In this document: positions 1 to 8,434 of the stretch, piece by piece
Layout of the letters: each line of letters starts with the position of its first letter
Numbering within the stretch: the stretch's first letter is position 1
NCBI RefSeq assembly: GCF_003367235.1
Contig: NZ_QRGP01000001.1
Coordinates: 1,736,001-1,800,000, forward strand
DNA from: Sphingorhabdus pulchriflava
Lineage (GTDB): Bacteria; Pseudomonadota; Alphaproteobacteria; Sphingomonadales; Sphingomonadaceae
Length of the DNA: 64,000 nucleotides
Direction: 5' to 3'
Notes under the pieces: generated by a model
The model's input: the letters and a program-made list of their open reading frames with translations, nothing else
The model's database searches: none
What the model was told of the DNA's origin: nothing
Translations under genes and position numbers: made by a program

Positions 1-627
1 GGCAAGCTGTGCCTGTTGCTGCGCACGTTGCTGCTGAAGGCTTACCTTCTCGCCCTCATATTCGGCAATCGCCGTACGCACATAGTTCGCCTGCGTCTCG
101 GCGATTTCTGCAGGCGTTCCTGCTGGTGCCACAAAGCGCGCGGGGCGCCCTTGCAGATGCGTGAGCAGTGCAGCGTTGCGTGCAGCGATCACCTCTGCCG
201 ATAGCAGGCTTTGTTCTGCCTGCTCCGCTTCCGCGCCCGCCAAAGTCGGATCAAGCTCAACCAACAGCTGTCCCGTCTCAACGCGCTGCCCATTCTTCAC
301 ATGGATCGCGCGGACATAGCCGATCTCGATTGGCTGAATCACCTTCACATTGCCGCTGGGGATCACCTTGCCACTGGCCGTTGCCACCACATCGACCTTG
401 CCGACAAAAGACCAGATCAGCGTGATGGCAAATAGCGCACACAGGGCGAGCATCAGATATCGCAAACCGGGGCTTGGCGGTTTCTCCATGATCTCCAGCG
501 CTGCGGGCAAAAACTCATGGTCACTGCGCGGTTTGGCAATGGCCTCGCGCTCGTCCTGCTGTTTCCAGCTGGTCTTAAGGACCGCCCAATGATGCGCCAA
601 AGCAGGAAAACGGTCAGCAAAGCTCAT
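1..627 (-). CDS. HlyD-family type I secretion adaptor, 3' end cut by window
   Basis: Membrane fusion protein that would link the neighbouring HlyB-like ATPase to a TolC-type outer membrane channel. About 209 N-terminal codons are visible. A cytoplasmic N-terminus of about 55 residues is followed by one hydrophobic membrane segment (around residues 56-75), then the start of the lipoyl/barrel-sandwich region (motifs ASGKVIPSG and QPIEIGYV, then VKNGQRVETGQLLVELDP) and a Gln/Glu-rich helical stretch running into the window edge, as expected for the coiled-coil hairpin. The ATG at 625-627 overlaps the TGA of the upstream ABC gene (ATGA), so the two are translationally coupled. The secreted substrate, probably an RTX-like protein, is not in view. 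Confidence 0.9.
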   Translation of the reverse strand, partial: MSFADRFPALAHHWAVLKTSWKQQDEREAIAKPRSDHEFLPAALEIMEKPPSPGLRYLMLALCALFAITLIWSFVGKVDVVATASGKVIPSGNVKVIQPIEIGYVRAIHVKNGQRVETGQLLVELDPTLAGAEAEQAEQSLLSAEVIAARNAALLTHLQGRPARFVAPAGTPAEIAETQANYVRTAIAEYEGEKVSLQQQRAQQQAQLA

Positions 628-2819
628 AGCTTAGTTCCCATCTGCTTGGCATAAAGCTGCGCATAACGGCCACCGGCCTTGATAAGCTCTTCATGGCTCC
701 CCATCTCAGTCACCTCTCCGCCTTCAACCGTAATGATGCGGTTACATTGGCGGACTGCGGACAAACGGTGCGCGATGATTATGACTGTGCGGCCCTGCGC
801 AATGCTCGCAAGGTTGTTCTGGATGATTTCCTCGCTCTCGGCATCGAGCGCACTGGTGGCTTCATCAAGGATCAGGATGCGCGGATCGTTGATGAGTGCG
901 CGGGCAATCGCCATGCGTTGGCGCTGTCCGCCCGAAAGATTGCCTCCGCGCTCGTCAATCACCGTGTCATAGCCATGCGTCAGCTGCAGGATGAACTCAT
1001 GCGCGCCTGCCAATTGCGCAGCCGCGATCACCGCTTCCATCGGTCGTGTTGGATCGCCGAGCGCGATATTCTCGCGCACCGTGCGGTTGAACAATATATT
1101 TTCCTGCAAGACCACGCCGATCTGTCTACGCAGCCAAGCCGGATCAACGAGCGACAGGTCGACACCATCAACCAGCACACGGCCCTGCTCGGGAACATAG
1201 AGCCGCTGGACCAGTTTGGTCAGTGTGGATTTGCCTGAACCCGATGGCCCGACAATGCCGAGCATCTCGCCGCCTTCGATCTGCAGGGATATTCCGCGCA
1301 GTGCCTCGGGGGCATCGGGGCGATAGCGAAAGCGGACCTTGTCAAACTCCACCGCGCCTGCAATCGGCGGCAGGCTTGCACGACTTGGATTGTATTCAGG
1401 CTCGGCAGGCGCGTTAAGTACGTCGCCCAAACGGTCCACTGATATCCGCACCTGCTGAAAATCCTGCCACAGTTGCGACAGGCGCAGGATCGGTGCCGAC
1501 ACGCGGCCCGCGAGCATGTTGAAGGCAACTAGGCTGCCCACGCTGAGGTCACCTGCAATCACCGATTTTGCACCAAAGTAGAGGATGGCAACCGTGGTCA
1601 GCTTTGAGACCAGCTGGATGAGATGGCTGCCGGTATTGGCAAGCTTGGCTACATCGAAGCCGATATTGGTATAGCCGGAAAACAGCTTCTCCCACCGGTC
1701 GCGCATCTGTGGCTCGACCGCCATCGCTTTCAAGGTGCCGATTCCGGTGACGCTTTCAACCAGGAAGGACTGGTTCTCCGCCCCCCGGCGGAACTTCTCT
1801 TCGAGCATGTCGCGCAAGGGCGGTGAGATGAACAGCGAGATTGCCACATAAAGCGGGATCGAGAGCAGCACGACCAGCGTCAACAACGGCGAATACATGA
1901 ACATTACCGCAAAGAACACGATGGTGAAAAACAGATCGATCACGACAGTCACCGCATTGGAAGTCAGGAACTCTCGTATTCTCTCCAGCTCACGCACCCT
2001 GGCCACGCTGTCGCCTACACGGCGGGCTTCGAAATAGCTGAGCGGTAGGTTCAGCAAGTGTCGGAACATCCGGCTACTAAGTTCACTGTCGACCCGGTTG
2101 GTAGTGTGGGCAAACAACCAGTTCCTCAAACCCGACATGGCTGTTTCAAATATTAGCACCACTGCTAGGCCGAAGGCCAATACGTCCAATGTGGTAAGCG
2201 ACTGGTGCACCAGTACCTTGTCGATCACCAGTTGGAAGAAGATCGGGGAAACCAAACCCATTAGTTGCAGGAAGAAAGACGCGATCAGAACATCGCGTAA
2301 GGGTTTGCGATATTTAACCAGCGCCGGAATGAACCAGCTGATGTCAAAGGGTCGCTTCTCGCCTGCCATCGCTTCGCGACTGGTGAGCAGCAGCAGGCGG
2401 CGAGCAAAACGCTCCTCCAGCTGCGCAGCGCTCCACACCTCGGGCCGCTCGGCATCGCCGCGCTGGATGAGATAGCGCGGATTGATGCTGTCTTCCTCGA
2501 TCTTGAGCAGGATGGCCGCATTGCCGTCAGTGCTATCCATCAGCGCAGGCAGCGGGACCTTGCGCAGTTCTTCAACATTGGCATTTCTGAGCCTCGCTAT
2601 CAGTCCCAGTTTCCTGGCAATCCGCGACAGGTCTTCAAGACTATAGGGATCATCTCCCCGCCCGCGATCATGCGCAATCTGCTCAGGATCAGCAGGTGTT
2701 CCCAAAAACTTGGCCAACAGTATGAAACAGGCAAGTGACGGATGTAAAAAAGCTTGCGTAGAGGCAATACTCCCCTGCGCAGGACTTGCAGGTCCTGTGT
2801 CTTCATTTTCCAACCGCAC
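624..2819 (-). CDS. HlyB-like type I secretion ABC transporter/ATPase
   Basis: A 731-residue exporter with the HlyB layout. It has an N-terminal C39-like domain (about residues 25-150) that lacks the usual catalytic Cys motif and so should be a substrate-docking domain rather than a peptidase. A conserved linker (DISWFIPALVKYRKP) leads into a six-helix ABC membrane domain (about 165-450). The nucleotide-binding domain has Walker A GPSGSGKST, signature LSGGQRQR, Walker B ILILDEATSALD and a switch His (IIIIAHRLS). It pumps an unfolded substrate through the HlyD/TolC conduit. It is the first gene of the pair with hlyD; a 14-bp palindrome lies 110 bp upstream. Family assignment is firm; the substrate is unknown. 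Confidence 0.95.
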   Translation of the reverse strand: MRLENEDTGPASPAQGSIASTQAFLHPSLACFILLAKFLGTPADPEQIAHDRGRGDDPYSLEDLSRIARKLGLIARLRNANVEELRKVPLPALMDSTDGNAAILLKIEEDSINPRYLIQRGDAERPEVWSAAQLEERFARRLLLLTSREAMAGEKRPFDISWFIPALVKYRKPLRDVLIASFFLQLMGLVSPIFFQLVIDKVLVHQSLTTLDVLAFGLAVVLIFETAMSGLRNWLFAHTTNRVDSELSSRMFRHLLNLPLSYFEARRVGDSVARVRELERIREFLTSNAVTVVIDLFFTIVFFAVMFMYSPLLTLVVLLSIPLYVAISLFISPPLRDMLEEKFRRGAENQSFLVESVTGIGTLKAMAVEPQMRDRWEKLFSGYTNIGFDVAKLANTGSHLIQLVSKLTTVAILYFGAKSVIAGDLSVGSLVAFNMLAGRVSAPILRLSQLWQDFQQVRISVDRLGDVLNAPAEPEYNPSRASLPPIAGAVEFDKVRFRYRPDAPEALRGISLQIEGGEMLGIVGPSGSGKSTLTKLVQRLYVPEQGRVLVDGVDLSLVDPAWLRRQIGVVLQENILFNRTVRENIALGDPTRPMEAVIAAAQLAGAHEFILQLTHGYDTVIDERGGNLSGGQRQRMAIARALINDPRILILDEATSALDAESEEIIQNNLASIAQGRTVIIIAHRLSAVRQCNRIITVEGGEVTEMGSHEELIKAGGRYAQLYAKQMGTKL

Positions 2820-2929
2820 GGATGTTCGACCCCGAATCTCTTCTTGAGGTGTCGCATCTAGCAGAAAAGTATAGGAAACAAAATAGCTATACGACGAGTT
2901 GCAACTGTTTCAGAAGTTCACGACTTGGA

Positions 2930-2943
2930 TTTGTTCGAACAAA
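2930..2943. promoter_or_regulatory. 14-bp perfect palindrome upstream of the type I exporter
   Basis: TTTGTTCGAACAAA is a perfect palindrome in an AT-rich stretch (2860-3050) between the exporter start at 2819 and the insertion sequence. Its position suits an operator for the minus-strand exporter genes. No cognate regulator is identified, and the LexA-like look of the TTGTTCGAACAA core is only suggestive. Confidence 0.4.
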
Positions 2944-3054
2944 GTCATATGTTAAAAAAGCGATTTAACCAGCGAAACTAAAGCTTTATTTAGGTACCAT
3001 GCGACGTCTATACAAGCGCCTTATGTTCACTTCAGAGTCGAAAGCAAAAAGGCT

Positions 3055-3909
3055 CCTAGGCGGCGTGGACAAATTGGTTGACGCGAGACTCGGTGGTTGA
3101 TTCAAGGCTTCCTTTTGGAGGCAGGGTTGAGCCGGGGCGATCTGAGCGAAGCGGAATGGCGCGTTTTGAGGGACTTGCTGCCGATTGACGGTGCAAATCG
3201 AGGGGCTGGGCGGCCGCTCGAAGAGAACCGGTCCATCATCAACGGCATTCTCTGGCGGCTTCGCTGCGGCACGCCGTGGCGCGATGTGCCGCCCAAATAT
3301 GGCAACTGGAACACGATCTACCGGCGCTTTCGGCGTTGGAGCGAGGCCGGGGTCTGGGAGGCCGTGTCGGTCACCCTGGCCGAGATCATGGCGGACAGCG
3401 GCCACTACAGCATCGACAGCACCACCGTTCGCGCCCACGTCTCGGCAGCGGGCGGAAAAGGGGGGCTCATCGACGCGCTCTTGGCCGCTCGCGGGGCGGG
3501 TTCACCAGTAAGCTTCACTGTCTGGCAGATGCCAGAGGACGACCGGTCGCCTTCCACCTGACGGTCGGCGAAGCAGCCGATTGCAAGGCCTATGACACGT
3601 TGATCGCCCTGCCGGAGCGGGCACCAAAGGCGCTACTGGCGGACAAGGGATATGATGCCGATGCCATCCGAACCGATCTTGCGCATCGTAACATCCAGGC
3701 CGTCATCCCGGGCCGTTCAAACCGCCGGATCAAGATCGAACATGACCGGGCACTCTACAGGGAACGTAATCACATCGAACGCTTCTTCGGACGCCTGAAA
3801 ATCAACCGCGCCATCGCAACCCGCTACGATCAACTCGCCGAAAGCTTCCTAAGCATGGTTCATATCGCCGCCGCCAGATACTGGCTCAAATTTGTCCACG
3901 CCGCCTAGG
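3055..3909 (+). mobile_element. IS5-family (IS427-group) insertion sequence
   Basis: A complete element of about 850 bp. Perfect 21-bp inverted repeats lie at 3055-3075 and 3889-3909 (CCTAGGCGGCGTGGACAAATT and its complement). Each outer end contains CTAG, so the target duplication may be TA or CTAG within a CTAG target; the palindrome makes the exact boundary ambiguous. It carries one transposase split over two frames. It sits between the type I exporter and the AlpA-like gene and does not visibly break an open reading frame. Confidence 0.9.
3127..3908 (+). CDS. IS427-group transposase, two frames joined by -1 frameshift
   Basis: DDE transposase in two overlapping frames. Frame A begins at TTG 3127 (MSRGDLSEAEW), with GGAGG at 3117-3121 five bases upstream; it would end at 3561 without shifting. 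Frame B ends at 3908. The switch is probably at the run AAAAGGGGGG (3456-3465), where a -1 slip joins AAGGKG to the GGFTSKLH frame. Catalytic candidates are D in HYSIDSTTVRAH (frame A), D in LLADKGYDAD and E in RNHIERFFGRLKINRAIATRY (frame B). Both halves look intact, so the element may be active. An upstream TTG at 3097 is possible but less well supported. Confidence 0.88.
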
Positions 3910-4085
3910 GCGTGCATTTCGGACACGCGATCGTCGAGCGCGCTAGGTATTCACCATCAAGGTCTTGCGGAATAATTGCGTAGCAATCTGTCTATAAAAA
4001 CTAAATGTGATTTATCTATATTATAATGATATGCCATTGTTATCATTGTATATACTATTGTCATTTTATATTGGAACGATAATTA

Positions 4086-4355
4086 TTAAATTTTATTTGT
4101 ATTTGGATCTACGCCAATATTTGAGATTTCAGCTATCCAAATATCAATCTCTGCTTGCACCCAAACAGCACATTTCGGACTCAGTGATCTTGATCGAGGA
4201 AAACTTCCTTCCGCCATCCGCTTATATATCGCCGAACGACTCAACCCAACGCGCTTCATGACCTCAGGGAGGCGGATGAGGCGGGACGGATTCGGTTCTG
4301 AACTATCAGCGAAACCACGGGTCACACTTTGGCAAGAGACTTGGTCTATTTTCAT
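4086..4355 (-). CDS. AlpA-family helix-turn-helix regulator
   Basis: 89-residue protein with the AlpA/MerR-like winged HTH: RLIRLPEVMKRVGLSRSAIYKRMAEGSFPR, then a tryptophan-containing strand (AVWVQAEIDIWI) as in AlpA and excisionase-like regulators of mobile elements. The ATG at 4353-4355 is chosen because the family domain starts soon after it; longer in-frame starts reach 4409 but overlap the upstream gene. It lies just downstream of an unknown gene on the same strand and is divergent from the tra operon, so it may control element genes. The AT-rich tail and downstream stretch (3970-4110) hold nothing recognisable. Confidence 0.75.
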   Translation of the reverse strand: MKIDQVSCQSVTRGFADSSEPNPSRLIRLPEVMKRVGLSRSAIYKRMAEGSFPRSRSLSPKCAVWVQAEIDIWIAEISNIGVDPNTNKI

Positions 4356-4368
4356 GATAAATACCCAT

Positions 4369-4821
4369 CTAACGCATTGAAAATTCTCGGCTAATGACAT
4401 CACGCACATGCTCAGCGAGCAATTTAGCTACGAGCCGCGACGTGCCGACAGCCCAGCGGGGCCGGATTTCCTGCAGATCTTCACCCAACGCCTCCGCCAG
4501 CGTTGTGGGCAGCGCCCGGAACAGCTCGTCCCAAAACCGCCCTATGTCCTGGTGCATCCATTCGGAAGCCAAGTCTTCGTGGCCAGCAAGCGCCAGCGCC
4601 AATATACCTTTGGGTGGCACGCCAGAAGCACTAAACAGTCGAAGCGCTTCATCGGTCGTGACTGCCCTGGTACCACGGATGACGCCCAATAGCGCATCCT
4701 TGTGAAGACCTGTCTCCCGCGCAATAGTGCGGCGGGGCTTGGATGATCCATCGATGGCTTTTGCCAACGTTCGCGCCAGCACCGGATCGACGCCGGGTCG
4801 CTCGGCTATTTCCATCTGCAT
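4369..4821 (-). CDS. Hypothetical DNA-binding-like protein
   Basis: 150-residue soluble protein that I do not recognise by name. Residues about 15-70 (LARTLAKAIDGSS, RRTIARETGLHKDALLGVIRGTRAVTTDEALRLF) look like a helix-turn-helix of the Cro/XRE kind. The C-terminal half is helical (FWDELFRALPTTLAEAL). The start ATG 4819-4821 has AAGAAAGGA upstream. It is divergent from traA across a 350-bp gap, so a role in controlling transfer genes is possible but unproved. Confidence 0.6.
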   Translation of the reverse strand: MQMEIAERPGVDPVLARTLAKAIDGSSKPRRTIARETGLHKDALLGVIRGTRAVTTDEALRLFSASGVPPKGILALALAGHEDLASEWMHQDIGRFWDELFRALPTTLAEALGEDLQEIRPRWAVGTSRLVAKLLAEHVRDVISREFSMR

Positions 4822-5171
4822 GGATGAATGTCCTTTCTTGGTTAAAGCTATCGATTCGAATCAATATGGCGAGACTCGTGCTGTAGGAAAGCAGAAAGAA
4901 CATTAGCAGAACATATAGGATTTCCTATTTTGAGACGATTCGGGCGAGTGGCCAAATCCCCTCCCCGTAATGGCCGATTCTCCGGTCTCTTGTTGACGCC
5001 TGATTGACGGCTTTTGGCGCTTCTCCAGTCGGCGTTTGCCGCACTTCCGGAAAACGAGCTCCCCATCGATCACTCCGAGCGCATTCCGCTTTCCTATCGC
5101 TCTCCTAGCGCGCCATTGAGAACAGACAGCGAACGATATCGCTGCCCACCCTCTCGATGGAGAATGCATCA
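4822..5171. promoter_or_regulatory. Divergent intergenic region upstream of the tra operon
   Basis: 350 bp between the minus-strand HTH-like gene and traA must hold the tra promoter. An inverted repeat ATAGGA-TT-TCCTAT lies at 4915-4928, and a short TTCGAA-centred repeat near 4850. No gene was found: the open frames here have no ribosome site and no recognisable product. Promoter boxes could not be assigned with confidence. Confidence 0.45.
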
Positions 5172-5486
5172 ATGACCACAATGTCCCTCAAACCCCGCCT
5201 CGGCAAAATGACGGGCCTGGCGCTGCCGATTGCGGTCGCAGCCCTTGCGGCAACGGCGGCTTATGCCGGTGCCGACACGACCTTCACTCCGGCGCTCACC
5301 AAGTTCACCGACTTTCTCGAAGGTTCGGGCGGCAAGATCATCACCGTGCTGAGCCTTGCAGGCGGCCTCATCGGTCTTGCCTCGGGTCGCTTCACGCTGA
5401 GCCAGATCGCTGTGCCCGTTGCCGTCGGCATTGGTGTTGGCACCGGTGTGCCGATCGTCACCTCGACCATCACCGCGGTCATCTGA
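5172..5486 (+). CDS. traA: TraA-like conjugative pilin precursor
   Basis: 104-residue pilin candidate. A basic N-terminus and long leader end in AYA-like cleavage (AATAAYAGADTTF). Two hydrophobic segments follow (IITVLSLAGGLIGLASG and IAVPVAVGIGVGTGVPIV) separated by a short polar loop, the VirB2/TraA topology. The start at ATG 5172-5174 is preferred over 5157 because GGAGA at 5159-5163 lies eight bases upstream. It is the first gene of the transfer operon, 26 bp ahead of traL. It would be processed and assembled into the pilus at the inner membrane. Confidence 0.82.
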   Translation: MTTMSLKPRLGKMTGLALPIAVAALAATAAYAGADTTFTPALTKFTDFLEGSGGKIITVLSLAGGLIGLASGRFTLSQIAVPVAVGIGVGTGVPIVTSTITAVI

Positions 5487-5512
5487 GCGGTACGCGAAAG
5501 GAGGGTGGCGTC

Positions 5513-5800
5513 ATGACGGACAGATATCTTGTTCCCAAGCGGCTCGATGATCCGGAGCTTATCGGCTTCTGGACGCTCGACGAGTTTGCCGGGATCATCA
5601 TCCCCTTCACCTGGGGAATCCTCAGCCAGCATATCTTCATCGGCATTATCGTGTCAGCCGGAGCCTGGTTCACCTTGCGGAAGGCAAAAGCAGGGCGTGC
5701 CAGTTCATGGGTACTCCATGCCGCTTATTGGTATCTGCCTTCGGGGTTTACCGGTCTTGTCGCAACGCCGCCCTCCCATTGCCGGCTTCTGGCCGGGTGA
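5513..5800 (+). CDS. traL: TraL, F-type pilus assembly protein
   Basis: 95-residue inner-membrane protein. The N-terminal signature (YLVPKRLDDPELIGFWTLDE) is typical of TraL, followed by hydrophobic segments (FAGIIIPFTWGIL, FIGIIVSAGAWFTL). A strong ribosome site, AAAGGAGG, precedes ATG 5513. It lies between traA and traE as in F. TraL is a VirB3-like partner of the TraC ATPase in pilus assembly. The end beyond YWYLPSG is a little longer than usual. Confidence 0.88.
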   Translation: MTDRYLVPKRLDDPELIGFWTLDEFAGIIIPFTWGILSQHIFIGIIVSAGAWFTLRKAKAGRASSWVLHAAYWYLPSGFTGLVATPPSHCRLLAG

Positions 5801-5810
5801 GGGAACTATC

Positions 5811-6392
5811 ATGCTGACCCATATTTCGCACGAGCGCAGCCAGTCGCTCCTTCGCCAGAGAAACCTGCTTGCGCTGACGAGCGTCGCGCTGGGCTTGGCA
5901 CTGGTTGTCACCGGCGGCCTGGCCGCCACCCGCGACCGTGAGGTCATATTGGTGCCGACGGTTTCCAAGCCCTTGAGCATATCCAAGACCGGGGTGAGCG
6001 CCGACTATCTAGAACTGGTGACGCGCGATGCATCACTGATGCTGCTCAACCGCAGCCCCGAAGGGCTCGACTATTGGATGACGCAGATATTGGAGCTCGC
6101 CTCTCCTGCCCATCATGGCAGGTTGAAGGCCGAATTGCTGCGGATCGTCGAGGAGCAGCGCGGCTCGGACGTCACCCAAGCCTTTGTCATCAAGGGGCTC
6201 TCGGTCAATCCGCATAAATTGACCTCGGAAGTGCACGGCAACCTCAAAACCTTTGTTGGAGCACAGGTTATTGCAAGCGACGAGCGCCGCTTCCGTTTCG
6301 ACTGGAGCTACCAGGGCCTGCGCCTCGGGCTCGCAGGCTTCACCCAGATCAACACCGAAAACAATCCAGAGGAGAACATAGATGCGGAATAA
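5811..6392 (+). CDS. traE: TraE, F-type transfer core protein
   Basis: 193-residue VirB5/VirB8-like inner-membrane protein. A cytoplasmic start (SHERSQSLLRQRNLLALTS) is followed by one membrane helix (VALGLALVVTGGLAA) and a periplasmic domain ending in RFDWSYQGLRLGLAGF. The ATG at 5811 is the first that gives a TraE-like N-terminus; a longer frame upstream only shadows traL. It overlaps traK by 11 bp. It is a scaffold component linking the inner-membrane complex to the channel. Confidence 0.9.
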   Translation: MLTHISHERSQSLLRQRNLLALTSVALGLALVVTGGLAATRDREVILVPTVSKPLSISKTGVSADYLELVTRDASLMLLNRSPEGLDYWMTQILELASPAHHGRLKAELLRIVEEQRGSDVTQAFVIKGLSVNPHKLTSEVHGNLKTFVGAQVIASDERRFRFDWSYQGLRLGLAGFTQINTENNPEENIDAE

Positions 6393-7119
6393 AGCCGCCA
6401 TTTGCACCTTCATGGCCACAGCCAGCCTGCTGCCCAGTCCAGCATTTGCTGACCAGTATAAGCAGGCCGCCGACAATGCGCGCATCGAATGCGTTGTGTC
6501 GAAGCAGGAGCTTAGCCGCATCGCGCTCGTCGGCGACCAGTTTGCGAGTGTTTCCAAAATCTCGAGCGGCACGCCCTATAATGATTTTGCAGTGACCAAC
6601 GAGCCGGTGCGCGGCGACATCTATATCTCGGTTCCCGTAACTTATGCAGCGGGCTCAATCAGCTTCTTTGCCACGACCAAAAAGGGCTTCGTCTACAAAT
6701 TTGCCTGCAAGGCAGAGATGATCGAAGCCCAGCAGCTGTTCATCAGCAACCCGGCGCTCGCCAAAAGCGATGCCGCCAATTGGGAAAATCAGACGCGGCC
6801 CGACCAAAGCGCAGTGCGTCTGATCCAGGCGATGGCGACCGACAAGACCATCGACGGTTTCGAAATCCGCCAGTCGGCGAGCCCTGCGGCCCGCGTCGGC
6901 AATCTCGAAATCCAGCTGATCGCTGAATATCGCGGAGCGTCACTTCTTGGAAAAGTCCTGCGCCTCACCAATCGCGGCAAAAAGCCGCTGCCGCTCGCCG
7001 AACGCGATCTCGCGCCCAAGGACACACTCGCGATCAGCATTGGTGAGCCGAGCCTTGCGCCAGGTGCGAGCACTACGGCGCTGATCGTCGGAGCCAACGG
7101 AGACTATGATCATGACTGA
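6382..7119 (+). CDS. traK: TraK, secretin-like channel protein
   Basis: 245-residue periplasmic protein with a cleavable signal peptide (residues 1-23, ending in PAFA). The mature part is beta-rich as in TraK/VirB9-type proteins (YISVPVTYAAGSISFFATTK, then repeated short strands to the C-terminus). With lipoprotein TraV and TraB it forms the outer-membrane core complex. It overlaps traE by 11 bp and traB by 8 bp. Confidence 0.88.
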   Translation: MRNKAAICTFMATASLLPSPAFADQYKQAADNARIECVVSKQELSRIALVGDQFASVSKISSGTPYNDFAVTNEPVRGDIYISVPVTYAAGSISFFATTKKGFVYKFACKAEMIEAQQLFISNPALAKSDAANWENQTRPDQSAVRLIQAMATDKTIDGFEIRQSASPAARVGNLEIQLIAEYRGASLLGKVLRLTNRGKKPLPLAERDLAPKDTLAISIGEPSLAPGASTTALIVGANGDYDHD

Positions 7120-8434
7120 AACTGGCACCGCAACACCAAATGCCGACAAGCCGCCTTTGTCGCTGGCGACGCTCAATGCCCGGACGGCCAAACGCCAGCA
7201 ATTGCTTCTGGCAAGCGTCGGAGCCCTTCTGCTTGCTGGTGGAAGCTGGTTCATCTTGGGATCGGATGATGAAGCTGCCGACAGCAACACGGCCTCCGCG
7301 CAGGAAATCGACACGACAGGGCTGGTCAATCGCAACCTGTCACAAAAGGAATTTGTCGCGAGCTATGGCAACCGGCTCGATGCGATTGCGCGCGAGCAAA
7401 AGGCACTCAAAGAAGCAGCACTCCCCCGTGCTGATATTGAAGCACAGATGGCAGCGTTGAAGGCTGAAAATCAGGCAATGCGCATCGACGGACAAGCAGC
7501 GATCGATGCGGTGTCGGCCGAAAATGCGCAATTGAAAGGCCAACTCGCCGCACAAGCGGCAGCGCCCCCTCCCCCGCCGGTCCCTGCTTACGGACCGCAG
7601 GCAGGTGGATATGATGCCCGCGGGCGCGGTGGCAGTGGCACGGGTGCTGGCGGCCAATCCTTGGCCGGACCCGATGCTGGCATGTTGCCGCCGGGCGAGG
7701 TCAAGCTTTTGAGCTTCGGCAGTGACAAGGCAGCAGGCGGTCCCAAAGCCGCGCGGCCCGATCTGCCTCCACTTCTTGTTGAAGATTCCCCCGACTATCT
7801 GCCGCCCAACAGCTATGCGCCTGCAACGGTGATCGTTGGTGTCGATGCCTCGGCGGGTGTCTCGAGCCAGACCGATCCGTTGCCGGTGGTCTTGAGGATT
7901 ACAGGTCCTGCCCGTTCGGTCGTGCAAAATGGCAGGGTGCTGACGACAAGGCTCACCGGCTGTGTAGTCAATGGCTCGGCGCGCGGCGATCTCTCTTCGG
8001 AAAAGGTCTATGTTAAACTTGCGAAAATGACCTGTGATCAGCCTGGAGGCCGGGTCGCAGTCTCAGAGGTCAAGGGCTTTATCAGCTTTGCCGGTAAATC
8101 GGGTGTGCGCGGCCGTGTCGTCAGCCGCGAAGGCAGCCTGGTTTCCCAAGCGCTGCTCGCCGGGATCATCGGCGGGTTCGGGCGCGGCTTTTCGGCCAAT
8201 GCCAACAGCGTCTTCACAGGCACCACCACCGACAGCGACGGCAACCGCTCAAAGCTGTCCCCCGGCGACATTTTGGGTGGCGGGCTAGGCCAGGGTGCAG
8301 GCGATGCCGCCGATACGGTGAGCAAATATCTCATCGAGCGCGCCGAACAATATCAACCCGTCGTCGAAATGCCCACCGGCATCACCGTCGACATCGTCTT
8401 TCTCGACGGCGTTTATGTGAGGAACAGCCAATGA
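7112..8434 (+). CDS. traB: TraB, VirB10-like core complex protein
   Basis: 440-residue protein spanning the periplasm. A short cytoplasmic part and one membrane helix (about residues 35-50, ASVGALLLAGGSWFILG) are followed by a coiled-coil stretch (about 75-145), a Pro-rich hinge (APPPPPVPAYGP), and a C-terminal TrbI/VirB10 beta-barrel domain (from about 230, including AKMTCDQPGGRVAVSEVKGF). ATG 7112 is preferred to ATG 7106 because GGAG at 7099-7102 is nine bases before it. It overlaps traK and the DsbC-like gene. Confidence 0.9.
   Translation: MTETGTATPNADKPPLSLATLNARTAKRQQLLLASVGALLLAGGSWFILGSDDEAADSNTASAQEIDTTGLVNRNLSQKEFVASYGNRLDAIAREQKALKEAALPRADIEAQMAALKAENQAMRIDGQAAIDAVSAENAQLKGQLAAQAAAPPPPPVPAYGPQAGGYDARGRGGSGTGAGGQSLAGPDAGMLPPGEVKLLSFGSDKAAGGPKAARPDLPPLLVEDSPDYLPPNSYAPATVIVGVDASAGVSSQTDPLPVVLRITGPARSVVQNGRVLTTRLTGCVVNGSARGDLSSEKVYVKLAKMTCDQPGGRVAVSEVKGFISFAGKSGVRGRVVSREGSLVSQALLAGIIGGFGRGFSANANSVFTGTTTDSDGNRSKLSPGDILGGGLGQGAGDAADTVSKYLIERAEQYQPVVEMPTGITVDIVFLDGVYVRNSQ

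Noticed and set aside
4007-4261. 84-codon AT-rich hydrophobic frame
   Set aside because: It lies in AT-rich DNA antisense to the AlpA-like gene, with no ribosome site.
4903-5181. Minus-strand frames upstream of traA
   Set aside because: No ribosome site or family; the sequence is the divergent promoter region.
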